The notes beneath the pieces were generated by a model. It did not search any database. It saw only the letters and a list, made by a program, of their open reading frames with translations, and was not told the origin of the DNA. Shown here in pieces: positions 45,262 through 56,596 of a stretch of DNA of 64,000 bases. Source of the stretch: Fonsecaea monophora (lineage: Eukaryota > Ascomycota > Eurotiomycetes > Chaetothyriales > Herpotrichiellaceae); assembly GCF_001642475.1 (NCBI RefSeq), contig NW_019174074.1, positions 1 to 64,000 of the forward strand. Direction: 5' to 3'. A program made the translations under genes and the position numbers. Position 1 is the first letter of the stretch, and each line of letters begins with the position of its first letter.

Positions 45262-46062
45262 GGTTTGTCGGAGACTGACTTCTCATAGTCTCATTTGCCT
45301 AGCAGAGCGAGTGCAACAACAGACGACACGGTCTGGGGATGTCTCAGACGCGTGTCGCACCACTTCACTGGCAATTGGAGTAGGCTGGGTTCACATCAAG
45401 CTCAGCAGACAACCTGCTGTCGTCTCCCCTCCAAGTCGCCGGTGGCCGAGCATCTCATGGGTGTGATTGAGCCTGAGATGGGCTTCATCTTGTCCGCAGT
45501 TTATCCTGGATGCGGGTTGAGGTCACAAGTTCTATTAAGGCAACTCTTCCGACAGTCTACATCATATTCGGCAAAAATAAATGGCACAGTCTGACGAGGA
45601 ATAGCATCAAGGAGCGACTAGCTATCGACTCAAGGGTAACCTCCTCGGGCATAATGACATCCCTATCCTCGTCGATGATATTAGCTATCTTTCAACTGGC
45701 GGGCGCCTCATCGCTATTTATAGTGACTCCCTAAATTTTGAGGAGTTTGTATTTGTATGCTCTCTATCAGCCTGTCCCATTTAGCCTTGTCCACTCAGCC
45801 ACTGTAGAAACCACCCACACTCAAAAGACGACCCAACAACGCCGGCAGACACACTGCTATGACTTTCGCGATCGTTACCACGTGTCGACCTCTTTTCGAG
45901 AATACTGTTGATTTTAGTGTCAAGCCAGAAATCAAGTAGAGATAGACCTTGTTGTCGATTTCCTTGGGTATACGTGCAGCGATATATTTAGTTGTGGAAA
46001 CTCAGGAGTAGAGAGAGAGAAAATACTGAAAGATATATATCGAACATGAGGAATAGTCTTTC
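45262..46062. other. Intergenic upstream of Med1 and 5S gene
   Basis: No protein gene. An AT-rich stretch with AGATATATATCG at 46031-46042 lies about 20-30 bases before the 5S rRNA gene and is a candidate upstream TATA element, which dispersed filamentous-fungal 5S genes use. Confidence 0.55.
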
Positions 46063-46181
46063 GCAATCGACCATAGGATATGGAATACAGGGCTTCCCGT
46101 CCGTTCAGCCGTACTTAAGCCATATGCCGGTTAGCGAGTACCACCGTGGGTGACCAGGTGGGAATCCTAACTGTCGATTGT
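46063..46181 (+). rRNA. 5S rRNA gene (dispersed copy)
   Basis: About 119 bp with the fungal 5S core ACAGGGCTTCCCGTCCG, CAGCCGTACTTAAGCC and GTGGGTGACC. The ends CAATCGAC (46064-46071) and GTCGATTG (46173-46180) pair perfectly as helix I. GGATATGG pairs with CCATATGCC as helix II, with one bulged base. Both helices differ from the usual fungal sequence in a compensatory way. A T5 run at 46181-46185 serves as polymerase III terminator, and a TATA-like element lies ~25 bp upstream. The 3' arm (GCGAGTACCACC … AGGTGGGAATCC) is the most divergent part, so a variant or pseudogene copy cannot be excluded. Single dispersed 5S genes are normal in Pezizomycotina. Confidence 0.85.
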
Positions 46182-46390
46182 TTTTGCTTCTCGCATGGCT
46201 TCTGCGTTCACAGGTAGGGGATACTTATAATGAGAAAGGTAGAGGAAGGGGAAGCGTTGAATGAGACGGTGGTTATGTAAATTCTTTGAGTTGAGCAAAA
46301 TGAGACGGATATCTCGTCGTTACACCACATCACAATTACTAGTTCAAGCCATTTCATAACCAGATCCAGTCCCCTCGACAACTGGGATCT

Positions 46391-48224
46391 TTATGCACCG
46401 TTCGTGGCGCCATTAGGGATGCTGTCATGCGAACCCTGGGTTGGTGCTCCATTGGTATTGTTGCTGAATGTCGTAGCCTTGACACCGTTGGCCTGTCTGA
46501 TGGCAGGATCCGAGCTCATGCCATTATGAGAACCGTTGAACTTCATGTTCTTGATCCCGTCATAACCCTTAATGCCTGTTGATTTCTCCAGGCGCTGAGC
46601 GAGGTCCTCACTGACTTCACGGAATATGGCAATTTGTCTCTTCAGAATCTCTTTGTCCGAACAAACTTCCATCTTACCAGTAACGTTGCTGATGAAACGT
46701 TGGCGGGCAGGCTCGTCGAAAACTTTCTCCCATAAGGCTCGTGGGCCATTGAAGTCTTCAGGGCGAATCTGCGACAGGAATGTGATAGCATGGCCTTGGA
46801 AATGTCCATGAGTCTTGTCATAATCAACGGATCTTTCACGGAATTGAATAGGGTCGATGGATGAGAGATAGTTTGCCCGGCCACCTTGGTTATAGAATGC
46901 CATGGGACCATCGCGTTGGAAGTTTCCGTATTTGTAGGCCGTGCGGGCAGCGTTGACGGGAAGTTGTTGGTAATTTGCACCAACACGGTGGCGGTGGGTA
47001 TCTGGGTAAGAGAAGAGGCGGGACTGCAGCACTGGATCGGCCGAAGGTTCGATACCAGGAGGCATGTGGGAAGGACTGAATGCCACTTGCTCGACTTCGG
47101 CAAAATAATTGACGGCATTCTCGTTCAATGTGAATTCACCGACTTTGCGCAGAGGGAATTGTTTCTGAGGCCATACGTGGGTCAAATCAAAGACGTTGAT
47201 GCCTTGCTTAGCCCAAACTTCTTCGGCTTGTTTGGGAGTCATGGTCTGAATCTCCACTGACCACCTGGGATAGTCGCCGCGGTGGATGGCTTCGTAGAGA
47301 TCCTTCTGGGCATGGTCTGGAGATTTGGTGGCAGACTCTTCTTGTGTCAGGAATTTGGTTCCCTGCATGGACTTCATGTGAATCTGGCAATAGATCCAAT
47401 CACCATTCTTCTTAACCAGCTTCAGAGAGTGGCCGGAGTAACCATGCATGAATCGAAACCCGTCGGGAATGCCTCGATCCGAGAAAAGAATCATAACCTG
47501 GTGAATTGACTCAGGATTGTTTGACAGATAATCCCAGAACATAGTCGAGTCGTCAGCGTGGGTCAAGTGTGTAGAAGGGTGTCGCTTCTGCGTGTGGATG
47601 AAATGGGGGAACTTGGCGGGATCTCTAAGGAAAAACACCGGGGTATTATTGGCGACTAAGTCCCAGTTACCCTCCTCGGTTCTGAACTTGACAGAGAAAC
47701 CTTGAGGGTCTCGAGCGCAATCGTGGGAACCGGCTTCGCCACCGACGGTGGAAAAGCGAACTGTGACGGGACATCTCTTGCCTTTGGTACTCCAGATGTC
47801 GAGGCAAGTCAAGTCATCGGCCGGGTTGGTACACTCAAAGAAACCGTGGGCACCGCTTCCCTTTGCATGAACAACGCGTTCTGGGATTCGCTCTCGATCG
47901 AAATGGGAAAGAAGATCGATCAAATGGAAGTCTTGGAGGAGGAGTGGTCCACTCTCCCCTGCGCGTTGAGCTTCGTAGGGATGAGCCATAGGGACACCGT
48001 TGCTACGGGATTGTTAGTGGACTGATCGAATAGCTACAGCAAGGAGAGGTTATGTGCACTGACCTGGCGGCGTAGATGGTTTGTTTGGAGTCCATCTGGC
48101 GGTCTTTCTCGTAGGAGTTGAACTGATTGGCGACATGCGCCGCGAAAGACGTATCATTTGTTGCCATGTTGAATGATCTGATAGTATCGACAGGAGCTTG
48201 AACAATCCTCTGAACTGCTTCCAT
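46391..48224 (-). CDS. Small-subunit haem catalase
   Basis: Breaks down hydrogen peroxide to water and oxygen. Exons 48064-48224 and 46391-48002 (61-bp intron, phase 2) give 590 residues. Splicing restores YAASNGVPMAHPYE. Active-site elements: ERVVHAKGSGAHGFFE with the distal His near 99, RFSTVGGEAGSHDCARDPQG, NNTPVFFLRDP with the catalytic Asn near 172, and RLFSYPDTHRHRVG with the proximal haem-ligand Tyr near 386. It lacks the C-terminal flavodoxin-like domain of large catalases. An Asn/Gly-rich extension ends NGATNGA, so there is no type 1 peroxisomal signal. A possible second start (MATNDTSFAAHV) 19 codons in would give the usual short N-terminus; the first 19 residues look like a later addition. 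No signal peptide. It is closest to fungal clade 3 catalases. Confidence 0.95.
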
Positions 48225-49666
48225 TAAAATAATACAAGATCATGCGAGGAGTCCTTTGTTATATAATTGCAGTGACACAGTCAGAGGGGGAGGCGGTTAG
48301 TAGGTCATCGAAAGATCGGCCCTGAATGGAGTGTATCGGAATAGCTTTGATAGGACAGAGGGCAACAATTGTGGGCGCACGGTGGAGGTCATGAATACCG
48401 AAGAAGTGCCTTGAACGAATGAAGCGATCAAAGGGTGCGAGGGTGCAAGGTTCACGAGGGTTGCGAGGGTGCGCATTCGTGTGTCGTGGTGTTCAGTGAT
48501 GACGTCTACGAAAGCGAAAAACTTGCCTGCGTTGACATGAAATTATCCTTTCTCTCCCTTTGTTGCCTCCCTGCTCCATCACGCGTGCTCCTTCTCCTGC
48601 TGATCTATTCAGATCTGCCTTCTGCGCAGAAGATCCTCTCAAGGTCCAGTCGAGATAGAGGATCAAGACCGCCGCTACGCCCGAGGATTGTCAGTTGTCG
48701 TTCCACCTTTGGCCAAGCACTCCCCCAACCTGACTTTGCATGCTTGAACATCCCCGCAAAACCAAGCAGTAGTCATCTCTCCCGCCGATATCCGAGACCC
48801 TAATGGCCAGTCACAGTGACTGTTTAATCTACTGTTCTCGACTCCGAAAAACCTTCTCGCTCATTGGCGGAATGGCCACGGTCGTTGATGCAGGATGAAA
48901 AATATGGATAACTCAGTGGTGACAAATGTGGTAGCTCGCAACGACGCTTGACTTCAAGAGGCTGCTACGCGCGAGCCACGTATTTCTATTTGTCTTGAGA
49001 TTTGATTTGATTCTCGCTCACGCGTTTCTGGAAATCGACACCTTCCCAAAATTCTATACCTGATCCTGAGTAATCAACCCCATCCTGCTGGCTACAGATG
49101 AAGAGTGGAATGATATCTGTCGTCTGGCTTATGCAGAGGCTAGTGGTCCGCTGTCTCTCTGGGATACTCGGGATCATGTTGATGTAGCAGGTGCAGAACA
49201 CTCGATCTATTTAAGTGCTGACTGGAGTCAGGGTTTCGGGGTGGAATATAGAGGCGCTAATGAATTCAGTCCTGATGTCGTTGATGGCGAAGCGAAGGGA
49301 TTTATGCTGTGGTCCGATGTCACCCTCAGGTGGGAGCAACGGAGGTGCAATCTTCCTCTCAATGATTGAAGTTTCAGTACCTTGGGTGAGATTTGCAATG
49401 ATGATATAGTTTCGTCGAGATCGGTGAACCACAGCAAAGGGCCACAAATATTATCATGTAGCTGCTCGGGACAGAGACAAATAAGAGAAAGAACGGACGG
49501 AACATTTTGTTAGAGGGGAAGAGATACCCACTTTCAAGATACATGAGACGATCACAAGGAGACTTATCACAGCCTCGGCGGGCTCACTGCACTTACTACT
49601 AGTACACAAACCACTAATGCTAAAATATCTAATATTGGATGTCACCGAGAAACAGCTCGACAGATT
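48225..49666. other. Intergenic, upstream of catalase
   Basis: Promoter side of the catalase gene, beginning with a near-TATA sequence (TTATATAATTGC at ~48258). GGTGCGAGGGTGCAAGG-type short repeats lie near 48435-48470. No supported gene. Confidence 0.55.
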
Positions 49667-49925
49667 GTAGTCGATAAGGATCTCTTTTCTATCCTGTCGG
49701 GAAAATTAACAAAACTCATTTCATCGGTCAGTTTTCAGAAGAAAAAAAACACCCAGCATCATGGTCGCTAAGATCGCCATTTCCTGTCAACACTGCAAAA
49801 CCCGTTTTCGTCAGGAGAATTTGCAGAAAACAGAGTTCGAGTTGTGGTCGATAAGACAGGCCTTTCCCGCCACACCGGGAAACCTGTAAAACTCGTTTCG
49901 CCAGGAGATTTCCCAGAAAATGAGC
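49667..49925. repeat. Three diverged tandem units of ~85 bp
   Basis: Units begin at about 49667 (GTAGTCGATAAGG), 49761 (ATGGTCGCTAAGAT) and 49844 (GTGGTCGATAAGAC). Each continues through a cytosine-rich block, (C/A)AAAACTCGTTTC-like sequence, TCAGGAGA-like sequence and CAGAAAA. Spacing is ~94 and ~83 bp. Units are clearly related but differ at many positions, so this is an old minisatellite or decayed duplication with no coding role seen. Confidence 0.65.
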
Positions 49926-51286
49926 GAACTCTCTTTGTATTTCAGCCATAGTCTTCTATGTGACTACGTCTCTTCAGCGTTGTGCCGTCAATACAGCCAT
50001 GGCCGCCAGCGGCTCCGAATACGAGTCAAGCATTGAGAGTAAAATGTCTGCCGAGTATCCTCTGTCCCCAGCATCCTTCTGGAGATTCTTCTGAGAAAAG
50101 CCTTTTGACCTTGAATTATTAGATTGGGGACGCATGGTCCGAGGCTTGGGGAGAGAAAAAAAAATTGGCACAGTTTGACAGGAAGTAGCTGCCCCCCAGA
50201 ACTGAGGTAGTCGCTTGATAGCGAATGAGGCCCGTGCTAGATCAAATATAGTTAATATTGTCAATGAGAATAGGGGGTGCCACCAGTGCTATTACGCCTA
50301 ATGATAATCATCTTCAAGTTGATGGTGAATCGCTCCTCATTGCTATTTCTTGTCAGACTACAATATGCCACCTATTTTTGACATCGGCTCAGTCTGAGGC
50401 AGGCCACATGGTTCTCAAAGTGCAGGCCATTTTCCAGTGCCAGCTTCAGAGACCCCAGCGTCAGCTGTCCCCAGAGACGAACATGTCGTTATTCACCCTA
50501 ATTGATCAATCCCCTCTTGTGCAACGGAAACATGTTCACATTTAATTCCGAAGTGTCGCAAAACATTTTCCGATGCCACCCCTTTCCGCCTCCGACGATA
50601 CGACCACGAGCTTAAAGGGACATCGATGAGCCTTTCCGTTACGGAAACGAAAGGCCAAGGTCTTCTGGACGGGGTTGCTGAGCATCGGACGCGAAGGCGA
50701 ACAGTGAGACAGATGTTCAAGAGCGAAAATAAGGCTCGGATCCGAGCGACACTGGCAGACTGGCCACCGGAGGAAACTGGATGAACTGGATGAAGATGCA
50801 AGAGGTGGCACGGTCAAACACGGCGTTTCGACATCGGCCTCTCTCCCACAATCCCAAGCTTTTCCGTCCTCCCATTTCCCCCACCATTCTCGCCGTGTCG
50901 GCACTTGGCCAAACCTTCGTGGGGGAATTTTCCTGAGGGGCAGGCGAAATCTCCCCGACAAACGGACCGACTCCCACTCAACTATGACATTTGTTTGGAT
51001 TGAGGAGGGGGACGCACCGCCTTCAAACACCGTGGGGCCCTTGGGATGACCGTGTGGTGGTGGTTTGTGAGCAGAGGTTGTAGGTCGCGCAATTGAAGGC
51101 CTTTCTCTCTACTTCCTCTGGGCTTTTTTTTGTTGTTTCTCTCACCTTGGTTGTTCTGGTCTTCCCTCAGGAATTATACACCATTTCTGCTCCAACATCC
51201 CCGTTTGTTCGACCCTTTCGTGTCTCTTGTTTCTGCATTTAGAGGGAAAACCCCTCAAAAAGAAGTCAGTACCAAAACAAACAAAC
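49926..51286. other. Intergenic, upstream of FAH-family gene
   Basis: No gene that I can support. A 31-codon frame at about 49999-50094 reads MAASGSEYESSIESK but ends quickly. Sequence just before 51287 is a normal A/C-rich leader (AAACAAACAAACATGG). Confidence 0.5.
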
Positions 51287-52406
51287 ATGGGCAAAGCAAC
51301 ACACATCATCCGCTTCGTTGCGAGCGAGGACAACCGCATCCACCTGGGCCAGCTGGTCGATACCTCTCGAGACATTGGCGTGGACAGCGTCGAAGGCAAG
51401 GAAATCAAGGCCTATCTGATCAACGGCACCATCTTCGCGCCCGAGGTCACGGAGCATGTCTACACGGTCAAGCAGCTGCTGAGCCCCGTGTCGCCCGAGG
51501 ACTGCAACTACATCCGGTGTCTGGGCTTGAACTACATGGATCACGCCAATGTCGGTTCCCTTCCCTCTTGTTCTCAATGTGTCAGCGTGTGGCAGGCATG
51601 AGAGATCTTAGTCCTCTCTTGCACTTCAGCCCTGGACAACTTTTTGGAGAGAGATGTACTGACAAGTGGAATGTTGGGGGAATGTACAGGAAGCAAACAT
51701 GGCGCTCCCCAAGGCTCCCATCCTCTTCACCAAGCCGCGCACCGCGCTGGCCGACCCCTACCCGGCCGTGATCCCCATCCCCAAAGCCGCGCAGGATGGC
51801 ACCTCGGACTACGAGGCCGAGCTGTGCGTGGTGATTGGTAAGACTGGGCGAGACATCCCCGAGGACAAGGCCCTCGACTACGTGCTGGGATATACCTGCA
51901 GCAACGACGTCTCGGCGCGGACCATGCAGATGTTGACCACCCAATGGTCCTTCTCTAAGGGGTTGGATGGAAGCTGTCCGCTGGGACCCGTGCTGGTGAC
52001 CAAGGACGCGATCGCCGACCCGCAGAGCCTGAAGATCAAAGCGATATACAACGGACAGGTCGTGCAGGACGGGAACACAAAGTATGTTTCGAGAACCCCC
52101 TTTCCCCTCTAGGCGTCCTGTTTTTTCACGCTATGATATTGTATTGTTTCGTCTTGGACTCTTGCTGACACGTCCCCCCCGCGCTGCGAACCTCACAGAG
52201 ACATGATCTTCCCCATCGCCAAGCAGATCAGCTACCTCTCGCAAGGCACGACGCTGGAAGCCGGCACCATCTTCCTGACCGGCACGCCCGCGGGCATTGG
52301 CTTCTTCCGCAACCCGCGCGTGGTCCTCGAGCACGGCGGCGACATCCGCGTCGAGATCGAGAAGATTGGCACCCTGGTCAACAAGGTGCGGTATGAGGAG
52401 TGGTGA
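51287..52406 (+). CDS. Fumarylacetoacetate hydrolase family protein
   Basis: A metal-dependent C-C bond hydrolase or decarboxylase acting on 2,4-diketo or 2-hydroxy-dienoic acids. The family includes FAHD1, fumarylpyruvate hydrolase and meta-cleavage decarboxylases. Exons 51287-51550, 51690-52081 and 52199-52406 (introns 139 and 117 bp) give 287 residues. Motifs: FVASEDNRIHLGQLVD at the start; CLGLNYMDHAN joined to EANMALPKAPILFTKP; DYEAELCVVIGK with metal-ligand Glu near 130 and 132; GYTCSNDVSAR with ligand Asp near 161; SQGTTLEAGTIFLTGTPAGI; and the tail GDIRVEIEKIGTLVNKV. No targeting signal. It is convergent with an extradiol dioxygenase 1.1 kb away, whose ring-opened product is the kind of substrate this family takes. 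That link is inference. Confidence 0.93.
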
Positions 52407-53551
52407 GGGCGGGTGGGGAGTCGCTGCTCCTGCTGGCGTGGGCCTGGGGTGCATGTGTAAGACTCGTTTGAAGTATAAAGTATACACTTACTATAAGGGC
52501 GTGTCAGTTGGTCCTGCGTCGGCGCTTTCACATCTAACTCATCAATCTAGCCCTACCCATATATTTATATCTATATGCACGGGGTCGAGATGAGGGTTTG
52601 AAGCAAAGAGACCGGACAAACGAGATTAGACATATACACATATATATACCATTGTATGTATATAAAGGTCCTGACTGACTGATTTTCCCTGATTTGTCCT
52701 GTCCCGTCCCGTGCAAACTGTGCAAACTGTGCCTGGTTGTAGTCTACTCGACGAGTCGGTAGCCATGAGAATAAAAAAATCCAGATAAAAGGTAGTTATA
52801 TGCTATATCCCCGTGCGGTACAGAGATACTGTATATGTATGCATGTGAGTGTTTTTCAAAGAATGAGGGACGTGTAAGATGCACCTCTTGCCTGGCTTGG
52901 TTTCTTTCCTACAGAGGTGCGAAATTGTCGGGCTTTCCTATCTATGTCCGTGTGTGGCCGTGTTTGGCCGTGTATGGCTACTCACATACACAAGGACCTT
53001 GTAGAAAGGCCTAGTCTTGAGTAGTACATATGGATCCAGATCCAGGTCCAAGACCTAGATATAGAAGGGGAGAGAGGACGTGAGACTACGAGAAATAGTG
53101 TACATAAAAGCATAGCACGATAGCCAGAACGGACATGTTGAGCTGGCTGGACAAGATATAGATATAGGTAGATACGTGAATAGAAATCCGCCGCCGCCGC
53201 CGCCATCACCACTACCCGCCTAGGTGCATATATTATCAATGATGTTCATTGGCTCTTCCCTTTCACCTTCCATCCTATCGGTTTCCTCAGGGAAGTGCAT
53301 GTCATAACATGTACATACAGTGAACGACTCTTCTTCCTTCTCCTCATATTGGATATTTCATAAAGTTTCCTGTAATCATCACAGACACTCTTTCCTCATA
53401 TCTTTGTTTCTCATTGCTTCTCGCTGTCGCTCTTTCTCGCCTGCACCGTTCACTCACTCGTCGAGATTTTCGACACGTTACCCACCCCTTGAAAGTGCCG
53501 TGTGCGTCGTGTTTGTCACAACACAAAAGTCCAGCATTCTGTCTTGGGCTT
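52407..53551. other. Intergenic between convergent catabolic genes
   Basis: AT-rich 3' flanks with TATATACATATATATACC-type sequence near 52630, repeated TGTGGCCGTGTTTGGCCGTG near 52955, and a CCG trinucleotide run at about 53188-53204. No gene or RNA seen. Confidence 0.6.
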
Positions 53552-55026
53552 TTATTCCAAGAATGTCTGCGGCACCTCGGGTCCCCAAACGGCCAAGCCC
53601 TCGTGGGCCGCGGGCCCGTAGCCGACGGGGGTGTCCTCGTTGACGAGGTCGCCGTCGGCGTAGTGCTCAACCATGAAACCCGTGACGTCCCACCAATAGT
53701 CGAAGATCTGGGAGCCGAGGATGTGGCGGCCGACGCCCCAGACGGGCTCATACCCCTTCTCGGCGAGCCACTGGTGGCCCAGGGCCTGGGTGTCGAAATC
53801 GTGCACCTCGAACGACGAGTGGTGCACGTGCTTCTCCTTGCCCGGGACGGTGGTGGTCATGAAGAAGGTGTGGTGGTCGACGCACTCTTGGCCGCGGTCG
53901 ATCGAGGCGAACAGGGCCACTTCCTTGCGTGCCGGTTTGCCCGTGGCCGGGTCGATCGAGTCCAGCGGCACGTACAGGATGTCGCTCGGGTAGATGTTGA
54001 AGTGCCGCGTGTACCAGTCCATCTGGACGGCAAAGTTGTCGACATTGATGCCGAAATGACCCAGCTGTGAGCAAGAACAAAGATGTCAGCTAAGAAGCTT
54101 CGATGGATTGCGTAGAAAAATGTTCATGGGTGTGTAAAGGAACTTACCTTGTGGACGGCGGCCGGTCCAGGTTCAAATCTCTGGAAAGCCTTCGACCGGG
54201 GCTTATCCGTCTCGTCGTTCAGCACCAATTTCACGGGCTTGGCCCTCTCTTCCTTGACCTCTGCCTGTCCATAGACAAAGCTCACGGGGAAGCCCTCGGG
54301 ATCGGACAGTGTGACGATATATCCGCCTCCGGGGGCGTCGGTCATCTCCTCGATGCCGTTGGTGAGGACGGTGCTGCCGGGCACCTTCAACGCCTTTTCG
54401 AGTTCCTCCTTGGACTCTACCTCAAAGACACCGCCCAGGAATTTCTTGGGTCCCTGACGGGCGTAGTAGACGTATTGGTCCGGGCCGTAGCCGCGGAACC
54501 AGCGTTCGTTTTCGCCTTTCTTGACCACATGCATGCCAAAGTCTGGGAGCGAGGCAGAGTCAGTAAGGTTTGTCAAATATAGACATTAGTAGGAGGACAA
54601 CCACGTAGCCGCGGGTGCCCCCGAGTCATTCTCGTCATCTCTCTACTTGGGAGAGGAAGGACTGACCTCTCAAGAAAGTTGTGATCTTGTTCAGATCGGG
54701 ATGCTGGTACCGCATGTGGCTCAGCTTGGTGATCCGGACCTGCTTGGAGAGGTCGATGCCGCGCTTCTTCTGCCATTCGCGTTTGCTCTCCGAGTCTGGC
54801 CCTATGGCATCGACATCGCGAAGAGAGGAACCACGATTAGGGCTCGGTCCACGAGAGATGGCGCCGTTGGTGGATGTTTGCTAGACGAAACAGGCAGGGG
54901 TTAGGATCTGATAAGCCCGAGAGGGGACGATGATGGTGACGAGACTCTTGTTTTCTCCCTTACCTTGTCACCGTTCTTCAACGCATCCTCGGTGATGTTG
55001 TGCTTGAGTTCGTCGAGTTTGTTCAT
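53552..55026 (-). CDS. Type I extradiol ring-cleavage dioxygenase
   Basis: A vicinal-oxygen-chelate enzyme, predicted to open a catechol-type or trihydroxylated aromatic ring next to the diol using Fe(II) and O2. Exons 54964-55026, 54667-54880, 54148-54542 and 53552-54064 give 394 residues with every junction in frame. Two VOC modules are seen. The first, ~70-190, runs from ITKLSHMRYQHPDLNKITTF and DFGMHVVKKGENERWF to YIVTLSDPEGFPVSFVYG. The second is ~222-365. Metal ligands fit the family: His in KLGHFGIN (~227), the His pair in EKHVHHSSFEV (~305-306), and Glu in GFMVEHYADGD (~357). YWWDVTG also matches. It resembles fungal proteins annotated trihydroxytoluene oxygenase or catechol 2,3-dioxygenase. 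4-hydroxyphenylpyruvate dioxygenase is less likely, since its C-terminal signature is absent. It converges on the FAH-family gene. Confidence 0.9.
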
Positions 55027-56596
55027 TGTGGCGGCCTGGGGAGTTTCTTTCTTGCCGGTGCCTCAAAAGGTGGGAGGGAGTACGGCGCAGAGCGGGGTCC
55101 TTCAGCGCGAACTAATCCGTGGTTCCACTGCTGTTTAGACGTCTCGCCGTGTAACTGTGCAAGTCGTCAACGAAGGACGGCGGACTGCCAAATCGACCTC
55201 GAGTGAGCACCAAGTCAAGGCGTGAGGACTGGTTGGAGTCGAAGGGTCAGACGCTTGGAAGGTGTTATACAGGTATCACAAAGTAACGCACAGGGAGAAG
55301 AGGTGGTTTTGAGAAAAGGCTGGTCGTTGAAGCCTGTTATGTTGCGCAGCGACTTAAAATGATGAACTTGGGGCCACGACGACAACAAAAACATGCCATC
55401 ATCATAACCACAACCACCACCACTTATCACCACCATTATTTAACCACACCCAAAAGAAAACTACCCCACAATGTCCGCGAAGATAGTCCGCCCGGTAAGA
55501 AGGAAAAACCCAACTAAGAGGGTATCGAGCCCACGCGGTCCATGGAGCAGAAAAAGTGCAACAAAACAGACTCGGAGGGTCCTGATGAGCCCCATCATCC
55601 CCCCCGGAGCCATCGAGCCACCGCGAGCCACCAAAGTTCATCCAAGCCACCAAAGCTGATCTCCAAGGCCGCCCAATCAGGCATATTCAGAGCGAGCTGG
55701 ACTGTTGTCTGTGTGGCACATGGCTGTTCGACATGGGCAAAAACCAAGGGTCCCCCAATTCACCGTCCAAGACCGTCCCCGCATCGCCCGCTGTTCGATC
55801 AACTCTGCTTCGTACCTAGTACATGAATCGAAACTCTCGAGTCCCCCACCCTCGTGCTCTTGCTCCTGTCGGGATTTCCCCCAAACGGTTTTAAGGCCTG
55901 GCAGGGCTGGTTAGCTAGCTAGCTGGACGAATGTTTGAACTACAAGAATATCAGGAATCAGTCAGCATGCGCGGTCCTGATTCCGTGGGCCGACAAGAAA
56001 GATTCAGTTCGCTGAGCGGGAAGGGTCTTCGAAGTGTCTCGCTCGTACGAACGCAAAAAAAGTGCCCCACGATCTGCCGAAATTGTAGCGACAACCATCA
56101 ATGTGGGGTCAATTCTCCATGACATGGATGGTCCTGGGCGGGTGGGACAGGCAGAGCAGACCTACAAGTATGAGGAGTAGGAGGATGAGGAGGAGGATGA
56201 TGGGAACGAGTAAGCCTCTCCCAGACATTCTGAGTCTGACATGACAGGCGTCCTTGCTTAAGAGGATAGGAAAGGCAATTACTACATGTGTCTGGGCACC
56301 TCATGGCAGTTGGATAAAGATGTTGATCTGACCATCACCAACCAATGCTACAGCCTTATACCACGCCACATGCCTCGCACCACACACCACCATTACCTTG
56401 TCTAGCATGACACTGGCACACATGCCCTGCACAGGACACAGTGACTCGCATTTACTTTGGCATCAATTCAGTGGATCTTTTTTATTGTCTTGCATACACA
56501 TTACATATTATCATCATGTTCCCCATCCCTCATCTCCTGCGTCCACATCCCCACATCACTTTATTGCTGCTCAACGTGACGCTGACTCTGACCTAC
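55027..56596. other. Intergenic, upstream of dioxygenase
   Basis: Promoter side of the dioxygenase and 3' flank of the carboxypeptidase. A short frame from ATG 55471 (MSAKIVRPVRR) would need a 26-bp intron to continue sensibly, too short to accept. TAGCTAGCTAGCTGG lies near 55912. No supported gene. Confidence 0.5.

Noticed and set aside
53552..55026. Annotating the dioxygenase as 4-hydroxyphenylpyruvate dioxygenase
   Set aside because: It is a two-module VOC protein, but the ligand spacing and VEHYADGD end fit type I extradiol enzymes and the HPPD C-terminal signature is missing.
55471..55826. Short frame starting MSAKIVRPVRR with a downstream open frame
   Set aside because: Joining the parts would need a 26-bp intron, shorter than any credible fungal intron here.
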